Position numbers and translations under genes: made by a program. The notes beneath the pieces are model-generated. The model was not told the DNA's origin, did no database searches, and saw nothing but the letters and a program-made list of their open reading frames with translations. A stretch of 64,000 nt of DNA from Pelobacter sp. UBA6812. Lineage in GTDB: Bacteria > Desulfobacterota > Desulfuromonadia > Desulfuromonadales > Syntrophotaleaceae. The stretch is from assembly GCA_002452265.1 (NCBI GenBank), contig DKEW01000086.1, positions 29,633 through 93,632 on the forward strand. Direction: 5' to 3'. Below are positions 7,747 through 16,896 of the stretch, in pieces. Within the stretch, counting starts at the first letter, position 1; every line of letters starts with the position of its first letter.

Positions 7747-9707
7747 ATGAGCCACCCTGTAAAACCGAGTACGATATTAAGACACCATCCGACACCGAAG
7801 GCCAGTAGCGTGACCATCAAAAAAATCCCCAAAGAAACCTTCCAGCCACGCTCTTTTTTCATCATGAGAAATTGAGCGATACAAGGCACAAACAGGGTCA
7901 TGGTCACAGCGGCAACGGTTAATTGCCGGGGAGACAGTAAGCCTTGCGCATGCATGTCATAAAGGCCTGCGGCGCCGAAATCACGCCGGAAAAAACCGAA
8001 AATAAATGCCGCCGTGGCTTTGGCGGGAAGCCCCAATGCGGTAATAGGAGGAGCCATGACCCGAACAAGACCATCGAGTGCACCCGTCATTTTACCTGCC
8101 CAAAGCAGCACCGACGCAAAAATGAAAAGAGGAAATATCTCCAGAAAATACCATTGCATGCGGCTGACGGTTTTGATTATTACATTGCGTGCCTGGGGCA
8201 AACGCATGGGAGGGAGTTCCATGTAGAACATGGGCCGTTCACCAGGCAAAAGACGGGCCGACAAAAGACCGACGGCAAGAAAAACCAGGGTTACGCACAA
8301 GATCCATACCGGCAAGGCCCCCGGCACGCCGGATAACAACCCCATGATGACCCCGAGTTGGGCACTGCAGGGCACAGCAAGAGCCAGCAGCAGAGTCACG
8401 ATAATTCGTTCACGTACTGTTTCGAGGGTACGAGTAACCATCGTGGCCATGGTATCGCACCCGAAGCCCAACACCATGGGGATCACCGCTCGCCCATTGA
8501 GTCCTATTTTCTTAAAAACACGGTCAACCAGCATGGCCAATCGCGGGAAATAGCCGACATCCTCCATGATGGAAAACGCCAGAAAAAAAGTTCCTACGAT
8601 GGGCAGCACCAGAGCCACGGCATAACGCACACCCAAGGTAAAGACACCGTATTCCCCGACGAGCAATTCTTGTAACCAGTTCCAGGGAGTCAACCTATGT
8701 ACCAGACCGATCACCCAGGGATTGAGAAATTTTTCAAACAATCCCCCCTCAAGCAGATCAACCAGAGTACCGGCACCAAACTTGCCGACAAAAATATAGA
8801 TTCCAAAGTACAGTACGGTTATCAACAAGGGAAACCCGGTCCAGGGATTAATGGTCCATGACGCAAGTTTCTCAAAAACGGTCGGCTTGCGATCCGTCTG
8901 CTGATGAATAACTTCCTCGAGAATTGCGCGACATATCCGCTTGCGCTCAAGGCTGATGCGAAGATTAAGATCCATGCGCCGCTCGAAAACCTTATCGCTG
9001 ACCGCTTGTTCAACGGCCTGCAGGTTGCCATTTTCAGCCTCGGCTACCAATCGCCAGGCATCTTCATCTTTTTGCAGCAAAAGCAAGGCAATGGATCGAG
9101 GCACCAGCGTGTAGTCACCACTCAAATGCTGTGAAACATCGGCAATATCCCTTTCCAGTTCTCGAGAATATCCGAATACAGCCTTGACCTCAGGATTATA
9201 TGCGGCGATAGCCTGACGTAATTCAGGCAGGCCACGCTTTCGCGCCATAGCACCACCTATCACCGGGATGCCCAGTTTTTCCTGCAACAGGGGGATATCG
9301 ATACGCATCCCCTTGCGTTCAGCCTCATCAAGAATATTGATCAGCAGCACCACAGGCAGACCGGCCTCCACCAGCTGCAAGGTCATGGGCAACATGCGCT
9401 CAAGATTACGCGCATCAATCACGTGAATAACAGCATGCGCTCTTTCCTGCAGAAGGATTTCCCGAGCAACCCGTTCTTCTTCGGTGATGGGCAACAGGGA
9501 ATACATCCCGGGCGTATCAAGCACCTGGTAAGAAACGCCTTCGATCTCACAGTGGCCACGAGAAACCTCGACCGAGGTCCCCGGATAGTTCGATACAACG
9601 GTATAGGCCCCCGTCAGGGCGTTAAAAAGGACACTCTTGCCGACATTGGGGTTGCCAACCAGAACGATCTTGCGATCGACCGCAGAAACTTCGTTTTGAA
9701 CTGCCAT
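7743..9707 (-). CDS. feoB: Ferrous iron transport protein B
   Basis: 654 residues. The N-terminal G domain has G1 GNPNVGKS (18-25), switch NYPGTSVE, G3 DTPGMYS and a G4 NILD variant of the FeoB-type NxxD motif, followed by the helical GDI-like region. The membrane part starts near residue 270 and contains two gate-like repeats (for example FPLLITVLYFGIYIFVG, VLGFGCDTMATMVTR with the conserved Cys, and FGFFRRDFGAAGL). It imports Fe(II) across the inner membrane. A GGAAG precedes the ATG. It heads an overlapping operon with a cysteine-rich protein and DtxR-FeoA, and a Fur-box-like site lies 26-40 bases upstream. No separate feoA is visible; the only FeoA domain is on the regulator. Confidence 0.95.
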   Translation of the reverse strand: MAVQNEVSAVDRKIVLVGNPNVGKSVLFNALTGAYTVVSNYPGTSVEVSRGHCEIEGVSYQVLDTPGMYSLLPITEEERVAREILLQERAHAVIHVIDARNLERMLPMTLQLVEAGLPVVLLINILDEAERKGMRIDIPLLQEKLGIPVIGGAMARKRGLPELRQAIAAYNPEVKAVFGYSRELERDIADVSQHLSGDYTLVPRSIALLLLQKDEDAWRLVAEAENGNLQAVEQAVSDKVFERRMDLNLRISLERKRICRAILEEVIHQQTDRKPTVFEKLASWTINPWTGFPLLITVLYFGIYIFVGKFGAGTLVDLLEGGLFEKFLNPWVIGLVHRLTPWNWLQELLVGEYGVFTLGVRYAVALVLPIVGTFFLAFSIMEDVGYFPRLAMLVDRVFKKIGLNGRAVIPMVLGFGCDTMATMVTRTLETVRERIIVTLLLALAVPCSAQLGVIMGLLSGVPGALPVWILCVTLVFLAVGLLSARLLPGERPMFYMELPPMRLPQARNVIIKTVSRMQWYFLEIFPLFIFASVLLWAGKMTGALDGLVRVMAPPITALGLPAKATAAFIFGFFRRDFGAAGLYDMHAQGLLSPRQLTVAAVTMTLFVPCIAQFLMMKKERGWKVSLGIFLMVTLLAFGVGWCLNIVLGFTGWLM

Positions 9708-9732
9708 GACTGAAACTTCCGGTATAGATTGC

Positions 9733-9747
9733 TGATAAGAATTAAAG
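9733..9747 (-). promoter_or_regulatory. Possible Fur box upstream of feoB
   Basis: TGATAAGAATTAAAG matches 10 of 14 fixed positions of the 7-1-7 Fur consensus (TGATAATnATTATCA). It lies directly upstream of feoB and immediately downstream of fur. The left half is good and the right half weak, so this is a candidate only. Confidence 0.35.
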
Positions 9748-9776
9748 AAACATCCGCTGTCGCATGGATATTATGA

Positions 9777-10208
9777 TTAAGAGGAGGAACATTTGGAGCA
9801 GCGACCGTAAATTTCTAATCGGTGATCACGTATAATAAATTCGTGTTCTTCAGCCACTTGTTTCTGCAATTCTTCAATGCGAGCGTCTTCAAATTCAATG
9901 ATGTTGCCGCATTCAGTGCAAATCAAGTGATCATGATGCTGTCCCCGGTCAGAAGCTTCGTAAAGGGTCTGTCCGGCGCCAAAATCGCGTTCTTTGGCCA
10001 AACCGCATTCGGCCAGAAGTTTAAGCGTCCGATATACGGTGGCGTATCCGATATGAGGATGTTTTTTGCGAACCTTCAGATAAAGGTCCTCAGTAGACAA
10101 ATGGGCTCCAGCACGAAGAAACTCATCTAAAATAACCTCGCGTTGGCGCGTAAGCTTCAACCCCTGCTGGGTGATATATTTGCGGAATATTTCGCGTTTT
10201 TCGACCAT
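9777..10208 (-). CDS. fur: Ferric uptake regulator family protein
   Basis: 143 residues from ATG 10208, which has GGAGGGGG just upstream; an in-frame start at 10253 would place the promoter operator inside the coding region. The winged helix (LTRQREVILDEFL ... IGYATVYRTLKLL) and the metal-binding dimerisation part (HHDHLICTECG and a C-terminal CSKC) fit Fur itself more than PerR or Zur, though that distinction needs alignment. It represses iron-uptake genes with Fe(II) as corepressor. It lies 69 bases upstream of feoB on the same strand and carries a Fur-box-like operator in its own promoter, suggesting autoregulation. Confidence 0.92.
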   Translation of the reverse strand: MVEKREIFRKYITQQGLKLTRQREVILDEFLRAGAHLSTEDLYLKVRKKHPHIGYATVYRTLKLLAECGLAKERDFGAGQTLYEASDRGQHHDHLICTECGNIIEFEDARIEELQKQVAEEHEFIIRDHRLEIYGRCSKCSSS

Positions 10209-10219
10209 GCCCCCTCCAG

Positions 10220-10242
10220 TGAAATTGATTATCAAATTATCA
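10220..10242 (-). promoter_or_regulatory. Fur box in the fur promoter
   Basis: On the minus strand the sequence TGATAATTTGATAATCAATT followed by TCA contains overlapping TGATAAT half-sites. The core TGATAATCAATTTCA matches 12 of 14 fixed positions of the 7-1-7 Fur consensus. It ends 12 bases before the chosen fur start codon, a position expected for autorepression. Confidence 0.65.
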
Positions 10243-10279
10243 GAGTTCACCAACGGGTGTCAAGCAGGAACCCTGCCTA

Positions 10280-11014
10280 TCACCCTTCGAGCGGTAGCCA
10301 CTGATATAAGTAACCTGTCAGGACACTTAACCAGTTGAAAAACAGCATAACCCCTACGATCATGAGCATAACGCCAGTGGCCAATTCGGCCAACCGGATA
10401 TACTTGCGAAAACGCTTAAAAAACCCAAGAAAACAATGAAACAGCAGACCGGAGATCAAAAATGGCAGTCCCAGGCCAGCCGAATAGGTTGCCAGCAATA
10501 TCCCACCCCGGGCGGATCCTCCTGAAGACCCGGCCGCCATGGTCAACACCGCCCCGAGAATCGGCCCGGTACAAGGGGTCCAACCGGCTGAAAAAACCAG
10601 TCCCACGAGAAACGAACCGATATATCCAGCCGGTTTATCGTGGATGTGCAAACGCTTCTCACCCAACAGAATTCCAAAATGAAACAGTCCGGTCAAATGT
10701 ACCCCGAACAGAAAAATCAAAATGCCCCCGACTTTTTGAATCCACCATAAACCTTCACTGAAAAACTGGAAAAGACTACCGGCTACAACCCCCATGGCGG
10801 TATACACCAGTGAAAAGCCGGCAATAAACAAAAGACAATGCAAAGCCACTTGCAAACGGATGCGCCCGCCAGGGTGGGCCTCCTGCAACTGCTGAAAACT
10901 CAAACCGGTTATGTAGGTAATAAACGATGGAATCAGCGGTAGTACGCAAGGTGAAACAAAGGATGCCAGACCAGCTGTGAAGGCTATCCATAGGGTGATT
11001 TCTTCTCCAAGCAT
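10280..11014 (-). CDS. ccdA: CcdA-family thiol-disulfide transmembrane transporter
   Basis: 244 residues with six hydrophobic segments. Conserved cysteine-proline motifs sit in the first (FVSPCVLPLIPSF) and fourth segments (GWTPCTGPILGA), the pair that relays electrons through the membrane in CcdA/DsbD proteins. It would pass reducing equivalents from cytoplasmic thioredoxin to the periplasmic partner encoded just upstream. Its ATG overlaps the stop of the TlpA-like gene as TAATG, with GGAGGAG before it, so the two are co-translated. Reduced thiols are needed for c-type cytochrome assembly, which suits an organism rich in cytochromes. Confidence 0.9.
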   Translation of the reverse strand: MLGEEITLWIAFTAGLASFVSPCVLPLIPSFITYITGLSFQQLQEAHPGGRIRLQVALHCLLFIAGFSLVYTAMGVVAGSLFQFFSEGLWWIQKVGGILIFLFGVHLTGLFHFGILLGEKRLHIHDKPAGYIGSFLVGLVFSAGWTPCTGPILGAVLTMAAGSSGGSARGGILLATYSAGLGLPFLISGLLFHCFLGFFKRFRKYIRLAELATGVMLMIVGVMLFFNWLSVLTGYLYQWLPLEG

Positions 11015-11568
11015 TAACGTCTCTCCTCCAATGCGTTGCCGGTCAGGGACCGAAGTGCTTCGACAACATCCGGAGCATTCCAGTCGCGCAATCCGATATG
11101 TCGGTCCGATAACCGTCCTTGCCGATCAATAATAAACGTTGTAGGATATTGCCTGACCTGATACAGGGCATGAATATCCCCGGATTCATCGATAACAACT
11201 GGAAAATCCAGGTTTTCCTTTACCATGAAAGCTTTGACCCGTGCAGCAGATTCACCACCGTTAATACCAAGAACCACAATCTCGTGGCGTGCCAGACGAC
11301 GATTCAGAGCATTGAGAGACGGCAGTTCCGATCGGCATGCCGGGCACCAGGTCGCCCAGAACGTCATGACCACCACCTTGCCGCGTAAACTCTTCAGAGA
11401 AAAATCCCCTCCTTCAAGATCCCGCAATGTGAAGTCCGGCGCCGGAGCCCCGATTTCTATCACGCCATCCGATGCACTTTTATCTCTGCGCCCCGCACTT
11501 AAGGCCATACTGCAACAAAAAAGAACCATGCCAAGGGTCAAAACGGGCATAACGGTTTTTTTCCACAT
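11014..11568 (-). CDS. TlpA/ResA-like periplasmic thioredoxin
   Basis: 184 residues with an N-terminal signal segment (VMPVLTLGMVLFCCSMALS), then an AhpC/TSA-thioredoxin fold: PDFTLRDLEGG, active site WCPAC (Cys75 and Cys78), and the cis-proline region QYPTTFIID. WCPAC is typical of the ResA/TlpA/CcmG group, which reduces apocytochrome c haem-binding cysteines or other periplasmic disulfides. It heads a two-gene operon with ccdA, the expected electron donor. AGGAG lies just before the ATG. The exact client protein cannot be read from the sequence. Confidence 0.88.
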   Translation of the reverse strand: MWKKTVMPVLTLGMVLFCCSMALSAGRRDKSASDGVIEIGAPAPDFTLRDLEGGDFSLKSLRGKVVVMTFWATWCPACRSELPSLNALNRRLARHEIVVLGINGGESAARVKAFMVKENLDFPVVIDESGDIHALYQVRQYPTTFIIDRQGRLSDRHIGLRDWNAPDVVEALRSLTGNALEERR

Positions 11569-11669
11569 ATGGGACTCCTTTTCCGGGGAACAAAAACTAT
11601 CGTATCATCATACTCCTCGCAAGGTATCAACCGTGACCTAAAAGTCAAGGCGACTCAACATCCGGCAAC

Positions 11670-12125
11670 TCAGGGCACCTTGTCCCGCAGCAACCGAAAA
11701 TCAGCTAAAAATTCAGCAACCTTGACATTGCCACTGTCCGTAAGATCGACACGGATAGAGAACCGGCGTTCATCAACCTGCTCCAGTACAGCTGTGGCCG
11801 TTACCCTGCCCTGACGAACCGGCGCAAGAAACCGCATACTCAGATCGCGTGTGGCGAAAGGGGTCGATGCGGGCAGCCGGGTTTTAACAGCGATGGCAGC
11901 CGCCGTATCCGCCAAAGCTGTCAAGGCGCCTCCATGCATAAAACCACCGCCCTGGCTCAGTTTCACCAGAAAGGGCATGGTCAAAACGGCTCGTCCGTCG
12001 ATGGCTTCGACAATGCTCATGCCCAACAGCTGTTCAAAAGGCGCCAGGTCTATCCAGCCGTCCATGACAAACTGATCTGTCCCATAAAGCCGTGGGGTTT
12101 CGCCACTTACCAGCAATTTTCCCAT
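11670..12125 (-). CDS. PaaI-like hotdog-fold thioesterase
   Basis: 151 residues from ATG 12125, which has AGGGG upstream; an upstream in-frame ATG at 12149 has none. The core FMHGGALTALADTAAAIA carries the HGG(A) motif of the 4HBT/PaaI family, followed by the FLAPVRQGRVTATA strand typical of the hotdog sheet. These enzymes hydrolyse acyl- or aryl-CoA thioesters; the substrate is unknown. It stands alone, divergent from the AEC permease gene and about 100 bases upstream of the TlpA gene. About 30 residues precede the usual hotdog start, forming a small N-terminal extension. Confidence 0.8.
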   Translation of the reverse strand: MGKLLVSGETPRLYGTDQFVMDGWIDLAPFEQLLGMSIVEAIDGRAVLTMPFLVKLSQGGGFMHGGALTALADTAAAIAVKTRLPASTPFATRDLSMRFLAPVRQGRVTATAVLEQVDERRFSIRVDLTDSGNVKVAEFLADFRLLRDKVP

Positions 12126-12214
12126 ATGTAACCCCTGTATTACATGCAAAAAAAGACCATTGCCAACACCTGTCCGACGGAGTATGGTCGCAGTGTACCA
12201 GCGGGAGAATTGTT

Positions 12215-13168
12215 ATGCAGCCATTTTTTACGACACTGAATATCGTTCTGCCTGTATTTGCTGTCATGGCGCTCGGAACTACGTTACGCCGCACGGGGCT
12301 TATTGACCAGAACTTTATAAGGCAAACCAACCGATTGCTTTATTATGCATTTTTGCCGCTTTTACTGTTTTATAAGATCAGCACTGCCGACTTCGCGTCC
12401 AGTTTCAACCTTAGACTTACCCTTGGGATGATCGCCACCTTGAGCGCCGGGGCTGTCATCTGCTACTCATCGGGCTACCTTCTCGGCTACCTCCCGGAGG
12501 ACCGCGGGACATTCAGCCAGGGTGGCTTCCGTGGCAATCTGGCCTATGTAGGACTACCCATCGTATTGAGTGCCTATGGTGATGCCGGTTTTACAAGGGC
12601 CGGACTTCTCATGGGTTGTCTGGTACCGATCATTAATCTATGGTCCATTGTTGTACACCTTATTCCTCAGCGTCACCGACATCCGACTTTTCATTGGCAA
12701 CTGGTTCGTGACCAATTGCTATACAACCCCCTCATTCTCGGTGCAATGGCGGGTATCCTGTGGAACCTGACCGGCCTACCCATGCCCGGCATGGCCGGAA
12801 ACACCCTGCACATGGTTACCGTGGCTACTCTTCCACTGGCGCTGGTTACAATCGGTGGAGCTTTTTCCCTGCAGCAGTTACAGGGGGATTTAAAAAAAGC
12901 CGGACTCGCCTCGCTATTCAAGCTGGCCATCTTTCCCCTGCTGAATCTGCTGATCATTTCCCAACTGGGCATCCGTGGCATGGATCTCGGTATTGCTGTG
13001 CTGCTGGCGGGCACCCCGACAGCTACCGCCAGTTATATTCTGGCGCATGAGCTCAACGGCAATCCCCGTCTGGCCAGTTCCATCATCATTCTTTCTACCC
13101 TGTTTTCTGCTGTCAGTTTCACTGGCCTGCTTACATTATTGGGCCTGATGGGAGTGCTGCCTAGTTAA
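12215..13168 (+). CDS. AEC (auxin efflux carrier) family permease
   Basis: 317 residues and about ten hydrophobic segments. It opens with FTTLNIVLPVFAVMALG and the characteristic LIDQNFIRQTNRLLYYAFLP, and ends with GLLTLLGLMG; the central loop and the second half (PLALVTIGGAFSL, AVLLAGTPTATASYILA) are typical of the family. Bacterial members move small organic acids such as malate or malonate; the substrate here is unknown. The ATG at 12215 has GGGAGAA upstream. The gene is monocistronic, divergent from the thioesterase gene, and ends at a strong bidirectional terminator shared with pyruvate carboxylase. Confidence 0.85.
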   Translation: MQPFFTTLNIVLPVFAVMALGTTLRRTGLIDQNFIRQTNRLLYYAFLPLLLFYKISTADFASSFNLRLTLGMIATLSAGAVICYSSGYLLGYLPEDRGTFSQGGFRGNLAYVGLPIVLSAYGDAGFTRAGLLMGCLVPIINLWSIVVHLIPQRHRHPTFHWQLVRDQLLYNPLILGAMAGILWNLTGLPMPGMAGNTLHMVTVATLPLALVTIGGAFSLQQLQGDLKKAGLASLFKLAIFPLLNLLIISQLGIRGMDLGIAVLLAGTPTATASYILAHELNGNPRLASSIIILSTLFSAVSFTGLLTLLGLMGVLPS

Positions 13169-13212
13169 CACCAGTTTTGTTATGCAGGAACAAACCACAC
13201 ACTTTCCTCTTC

Positions 13213-13252
13213 AAAAAAAAGCGCCGAACCCTGAAGGTTCGGCGCTTTTTTT
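13213..13252. terminator. Bidirectional terminator between AEC permease and pyc
   Basis: A perfect 10-bp stem (GCGCCGAACC at 13221-13230 with 13236-13245) and 5-base loop are flanked by eight A on the left and seven T on the right, so it works for both converging genes. Confidence 0.95.
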
Positions 13253-13267
13253 GGGGTTATTTTATCT

Positions 13268-16200
13268 TTACTCGAGGATCAACAGCAATTCACCCTGCTC
13301 CACCTGAATACCTTCCTTGACCAGAATTTCAGCCACAACTCCGTCTTTTTCAGCCTTGACGTTGGTCTCCATTTTCATCGCTTCGGTGGACAACAGCACA
13401 TCTCCAGCCTTAACCACGTCTCCGATATTCACCAAAATCCGGAACACCTTGCCCGGCATAGGCGCCCCGATATGATGAAGGTTATCGGGATCGGCCTTAC
13501 GATGTTTGATCTGATCAGACGCAACGGACAAATCAGGAACCATAATCTGGCGAGGTTCCCCATTCAGTTCAAAATAAATATCCCGGTGCCCGTCATCCTG
13601 CACTCGACCGATGGCATTAAGCTGGACCAGCAGGGTTTTACCCGGCTCCATCTCGATACCGGTTTCATCACCGAGATCGAGACCGTAAAAGAACACGGGG
13701 GTCGAAAGTACAGACGTATCAAGATATTCTTCCCGATGAGAATCAAATTCCTCGAAAACGCCAGGATACATAACCGCAGACATCACGTCACGCTCTGAGA
13801 CAGGGTGACCGAGCTTACTCTCAAGCTCCTGACGTTTAGCGTCAAAGTCAACCGGCTCAAGAAATTCACCTGGACGGCAGGTAAGCGGTTCTTCGCCTTT
13901 GAGAATGATCTCCTGCAGCTTCTTGGGAAAACCACCATGCGGCTGGCCAATCATCCCCTTGAAGAAATCCACCACTCCCTGGGGAAAGGTAAATTCATGT
14001 CCGCGTTCATAGACATCCTCTGGCTGGAGATTGTTTTGCACCATAAATATCGCCATGTCGCCGACAATTTTGGACGAAGGGGTAACCTTGATAATATCGC
14101 CAAACATGTCATTAACCTTGCGATACATTTCCTTGCACTCTTCCCAGCGGTCGCCAAGACCAAAACCCTCTACCTGGGGCTTATAATTGGAGTACTGACC
14201 ACCGGGGATCTCGTGATGGTATACCTGTGCGGTGCCGCTACGCAGTTCCGACTCAAAAGGTGCATAGTAAGTGCGTACGGTCTCCCAGTAATTGGCCAAT
14301 TTCTGCAGTCCTGCCTCATCCAGTTGAGGATCGCGATCATGCCCGTTCAAGGCGGCCAGCAAGGCGTTCATATTCGGTTGCGCAGTAAGGCCGGAGACAG
14401 ACGAAAAAGCCGTATCGACAATGTCGACTCCCGCCTGGGCTGCCAGCAGCAGCGTAGCGCCACCGTTACTGGAGGTATCATGGGTATGCAGATGGATGGG
14501 AATCCCGACTTCCTGTTTCAGGGCCTTCACCAGTTTTTCGGCAGCCAGCGGTTTGAGCAGTCCTGCCATATCTTTAATGGCAAGGATATGGGCACCCATG
14601 TTTTCCAGTTCCTTAGCCATATTCACATAGTACGAAAGCGGGTACTTGTCACGCTTGGGGTCCAGAATATCACCGGTATAGCAAATGGCCGCCTCACATA
14701 CGCCGCCCGACTTGCGCACCGCATCCATGGCCACCTGCATTCCTTTGGTCCAGTTCAAGGAATCGAAGACGCGAAACACGTCGATGCCGCTGGCCGCAGC
14801 CTTGGCAACAAATTCACGCACGACGTTATCGGGATAGTTGCAATAGCCAACTGCGTTGGAAGCCCGCAGCAACATCTGAAACAGAACGTTGGGGATCTTC
14901 TCACGCAAACGATCGAGACGTTCCCAAGGATCCTCGCGCAGAAAACGCATCGCCACGTCAAAGGATGCCCCACCCCACATTTCCAGCGAAAAAAGCCCGC
15001 TGCCGAGATGACTGGTGGCAGGCGCGATCTTTACCAGATCATGGGTTCTGAAACGGGTAGCCATCAACGACTGGTGCGCATCACGCATGGTGGTATCGGA
15101 AATCAACAACTGCTTCTGATCCAGCACCCACTTGGATAGGCCCTCAGGGCCTTTTTCGAGCAGGATATCGCGAGATCCTTTGGGCCGCGGCACATCATAG
15201 TGGATCTCAGGAATAGACGGTTCACGCAAATCTTTGTAACGAAGCGGTTTCTTAATGCCGGGATAACCATTAACTACCACATGCCCGATATAGGCAAGCA
15301 GTTTGTTTGCTCTGTCGCGTTTTACCGGAATCTGGAACAGTTCCGGATGCATATCGATAAAAGAGGTATCGCAGGATCCGGCTAAAAAGGTCGGATGATT
15401 GATAACATTATCCAGGAAACCGATGTTGCACTTGACGCCACGCAGGCGAAACTCCTCCAGAGCGCGAACGGTAGTCCGCGCCGCCTCGCGCAGGGTCAAA
15501 CCCCAGCCACTAATCTTAACCAGCAACGAATCGTAATGAGGAGAGATCCGCGCACCAGGGAAAGCACTACCGGCGTCAAGCCGCACACCAAAACCGCCAG
15601 GGCTGCGGTAAGCGGTAATGGTGCCGAAATCCGGCGAAAAGTTACGGGTCGGATCTTCCGTGGTAACACGCGCCTGAATGGCAAATCCGTTGAGCTGGAT
15701 ATCTTTCTGACTACGAATGCCGATCTCCGGGTCGTCCATGCGATAGCCTTCGGCTACGCGGATCTGTGCACGCACAAGATTTCGCCCAGTCACCATTTCG
15801 GTCACGGTATGTTCGACCTGAATTCGGGTATTTACTTCAATAAAGTAGAAGTTACCTTCGGCGTCCATGAGGAATTCAACCGTACCGGCATTGAGGTAAC
15901 CGACATGATTGGCGATACGCAGGGCGTGGTCGCACAACTCCTGACGCTTGGCAGCACTGAGATTAGGTGATGGCGCGATCTCAATGACCTTTTGATGACG
16001 ACGCTGGATGGAACAGTCGCGATCGTAAAAGTGCACAATGTTACCATACTTATCCCCAAGGATCTGAACCTCGACGTGCTTCGGATTCTCGATGAATTTT
16101 TCGAGAAAAACCGCCGCGTTGCCAAAGCAAGCCTTAGCTTCCGAAGCTGCAGAGCGCAACCCTTCCAGCAATTCCTGTCGGTTGCGGGCAATACGCATGC

Positions 16201-16714
16201 CACGCCCCCCACCGCCGGCGGCGGCTTTAACCATAATGGGATAGCCACACTTGGCAGCGAACAACAAGGCTTCTTCTTCGCTGGTCACTGGCTTATCGGT
16301 TCCCGGCACGACCGGAACGCCAGCCGCCAAGGCTACCTTACGAGCAGCAATCTTGTCACCTAACTGACGCTGGATCTCGGCACCGGGGCCGATCAGGGCG
16401 ATACCGGCACGTTCACAGGCTTCAGCAAATTCAGGATTTTCCGAAAGGAAACCGTAACCGGGATGGATCGCATCGACATCCTTTTTTTTGGCCAGATCGA
16501 TAATTTCATCGATCCCCAGGTAAGCCTCGATGGGCCCCTTACCCTTGCCTATGCGATACGATTCGTCTGCTTTATAGCGATGCAGGGAAACGCGGTCCTC
16601 TTCGGAATAAATGGCGACCGTCTTGATCCCCAATTCGATGCAGGCGCGAAAAATACGAATGGCGATTTCGCCGCGGTTGGCCGCCATAATTTTATTAAAC
16701 TTCTTAACTTCCAT
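13268..16714 (-). CDS. pyc: Pyruvate carboxylase
   Basis: 1148 residues, the full single-chain form. Order: biotin carboxylase with ATP-grasp (about 1-450; MVKAAAGGGGRGMRI, FIEVNTRIQVEHTVTE), carboxyltransferase (about 530-800; DTTMRDAHQSLMATR, HLHTHDTSSNGGA), the PYC/OADA region (about 860-1060), and the biotinyl domain (about 1080-1148) with EAMKMETN, biotinylated at Lys1114. It makes oxaloacetate from pyruvate, bicarbonate and ATP, feeding the TCA cycle and gluconeogenesis. GGAGG lies 8 bases before the ATG. It is flanked by a 180-base gap upstream and a shared terminator downstream, so it is probably monocistronic. A biotin ligase gene in this window (about 35 kb) would charge it. Confidence 0.97.
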   Translation of the reverse strand: MEVKKFNKIMAANRGEIAIRIFRACIELGIKTVAIYSEEDRVSLHRYKADESYRIGKGKGPIEAYLGIDEIIDLAKKKDVDAIHPGYGFLSENPEFAEACERAGIALIGPGAEIQRQLGDKIAARKVALAAGVPVVPGTDKPVTSEEEALLFAAKCGYPIMVKAAAGGGGRGMRIARNRQELLEGLRSAASEAKACFGNAAVFLEKFIENPKHVEVQILGDKYGNIVHFYDRDCSIQRRHQKVIEIAPSPNLSAAKRQELCDHALRIANHVGYLNAGTVEFLMDAEGNFYFIEVNTRIQVEHTVTEMVTGRNLVRAQIRVAEGYRMDDPEIGIRSQKDIQLNGFAIQARVTTEDPTRNFSPDFGTITAYRSPGGFGVRLDAGSAFPGARISPHYDSLLVKISGWGLTLREAARTTVRALEEFRLRGVKCNIGFLDNVINHPTFLAGSCDTSFIDMHPELFQIPVKRDRANKLLAYIGHVVVNGYPGIKKPLRYKDLREPSIPEIHYDVPRPKGSRDILLEKGPEGLSKWVLDQKQLLISDTTMRDAHQSLMATRFRTHDLVKIAPATSHLGSGLFSLEMWGGASFDVAMRFLREDPWERLDRLREKIPNVLFQMLLRASNAVGYCNYPDNVVREFVAKAAASGIDVFRVFDSLNWTKGMQVAMDAVRKSGGVCEAAICYTGDILDPKRDKYPLSYYVNMAKELENMGAHILAIKDMAGLLKPLAAEKLVKALKQEVGIPIHLHTHDTSSNGGATLLLAAQAGVDIVDTAFSSVSGLTAQPNMNALLAALNGHDRDPQLDEAGLQKLANYWETVRTYYAPFESELRSGTAQVYHHEIPGGQYSNYKPQVEGFGLGDRWEECKEMYRKVNDMFGDIIKVTPSSKIVGDMAIFMVQNNLQPEDVYERGHEFTFPQGVVDFFKGMIGQPHGGFPKKLQEIILKGEEPLTCRPGEFLEPVDFDAKRQELESKLGHPVSERDVMSAVMYPGVFEEFDSHREEYLDTSVLSTPVFFYGLDLGDETGIEMEPGKTLLVQLNAIGRVQDDGHRDIYFELNGEPRQIMVPDLSVASDQIKHRKADPDNLHHIGAPMPGKVFRILVNIGDVVKAGDVLLSTEAMKMETNVKAEKDGVVAEILVKEGIQVEQGELLLILE

Positions 16715-16896
16715 GAAACAAACCTCCAGTTGCTAGGTGTTTGGACCGACCGGGCACTTTACCAAAATCATAGGCCCAAATCAATATTCTCGTTATTAAG
16801 CATCAGTACAATAATCAAAACCCACAGAGTCACCCATCCAGCAACAATTCAAATAAAAACCTGGACTGAAAGGTTTCGTTTTACGGGAGATCGTAC

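Noticed and set aside
13805..15139. Long plus-strand open frame (444 codons) within pyruvate carboxylase
   Set aside because: It is antisense to the carboxyltransferase domain of a complete pyc gene, with no recognisable domain or ribosome site.
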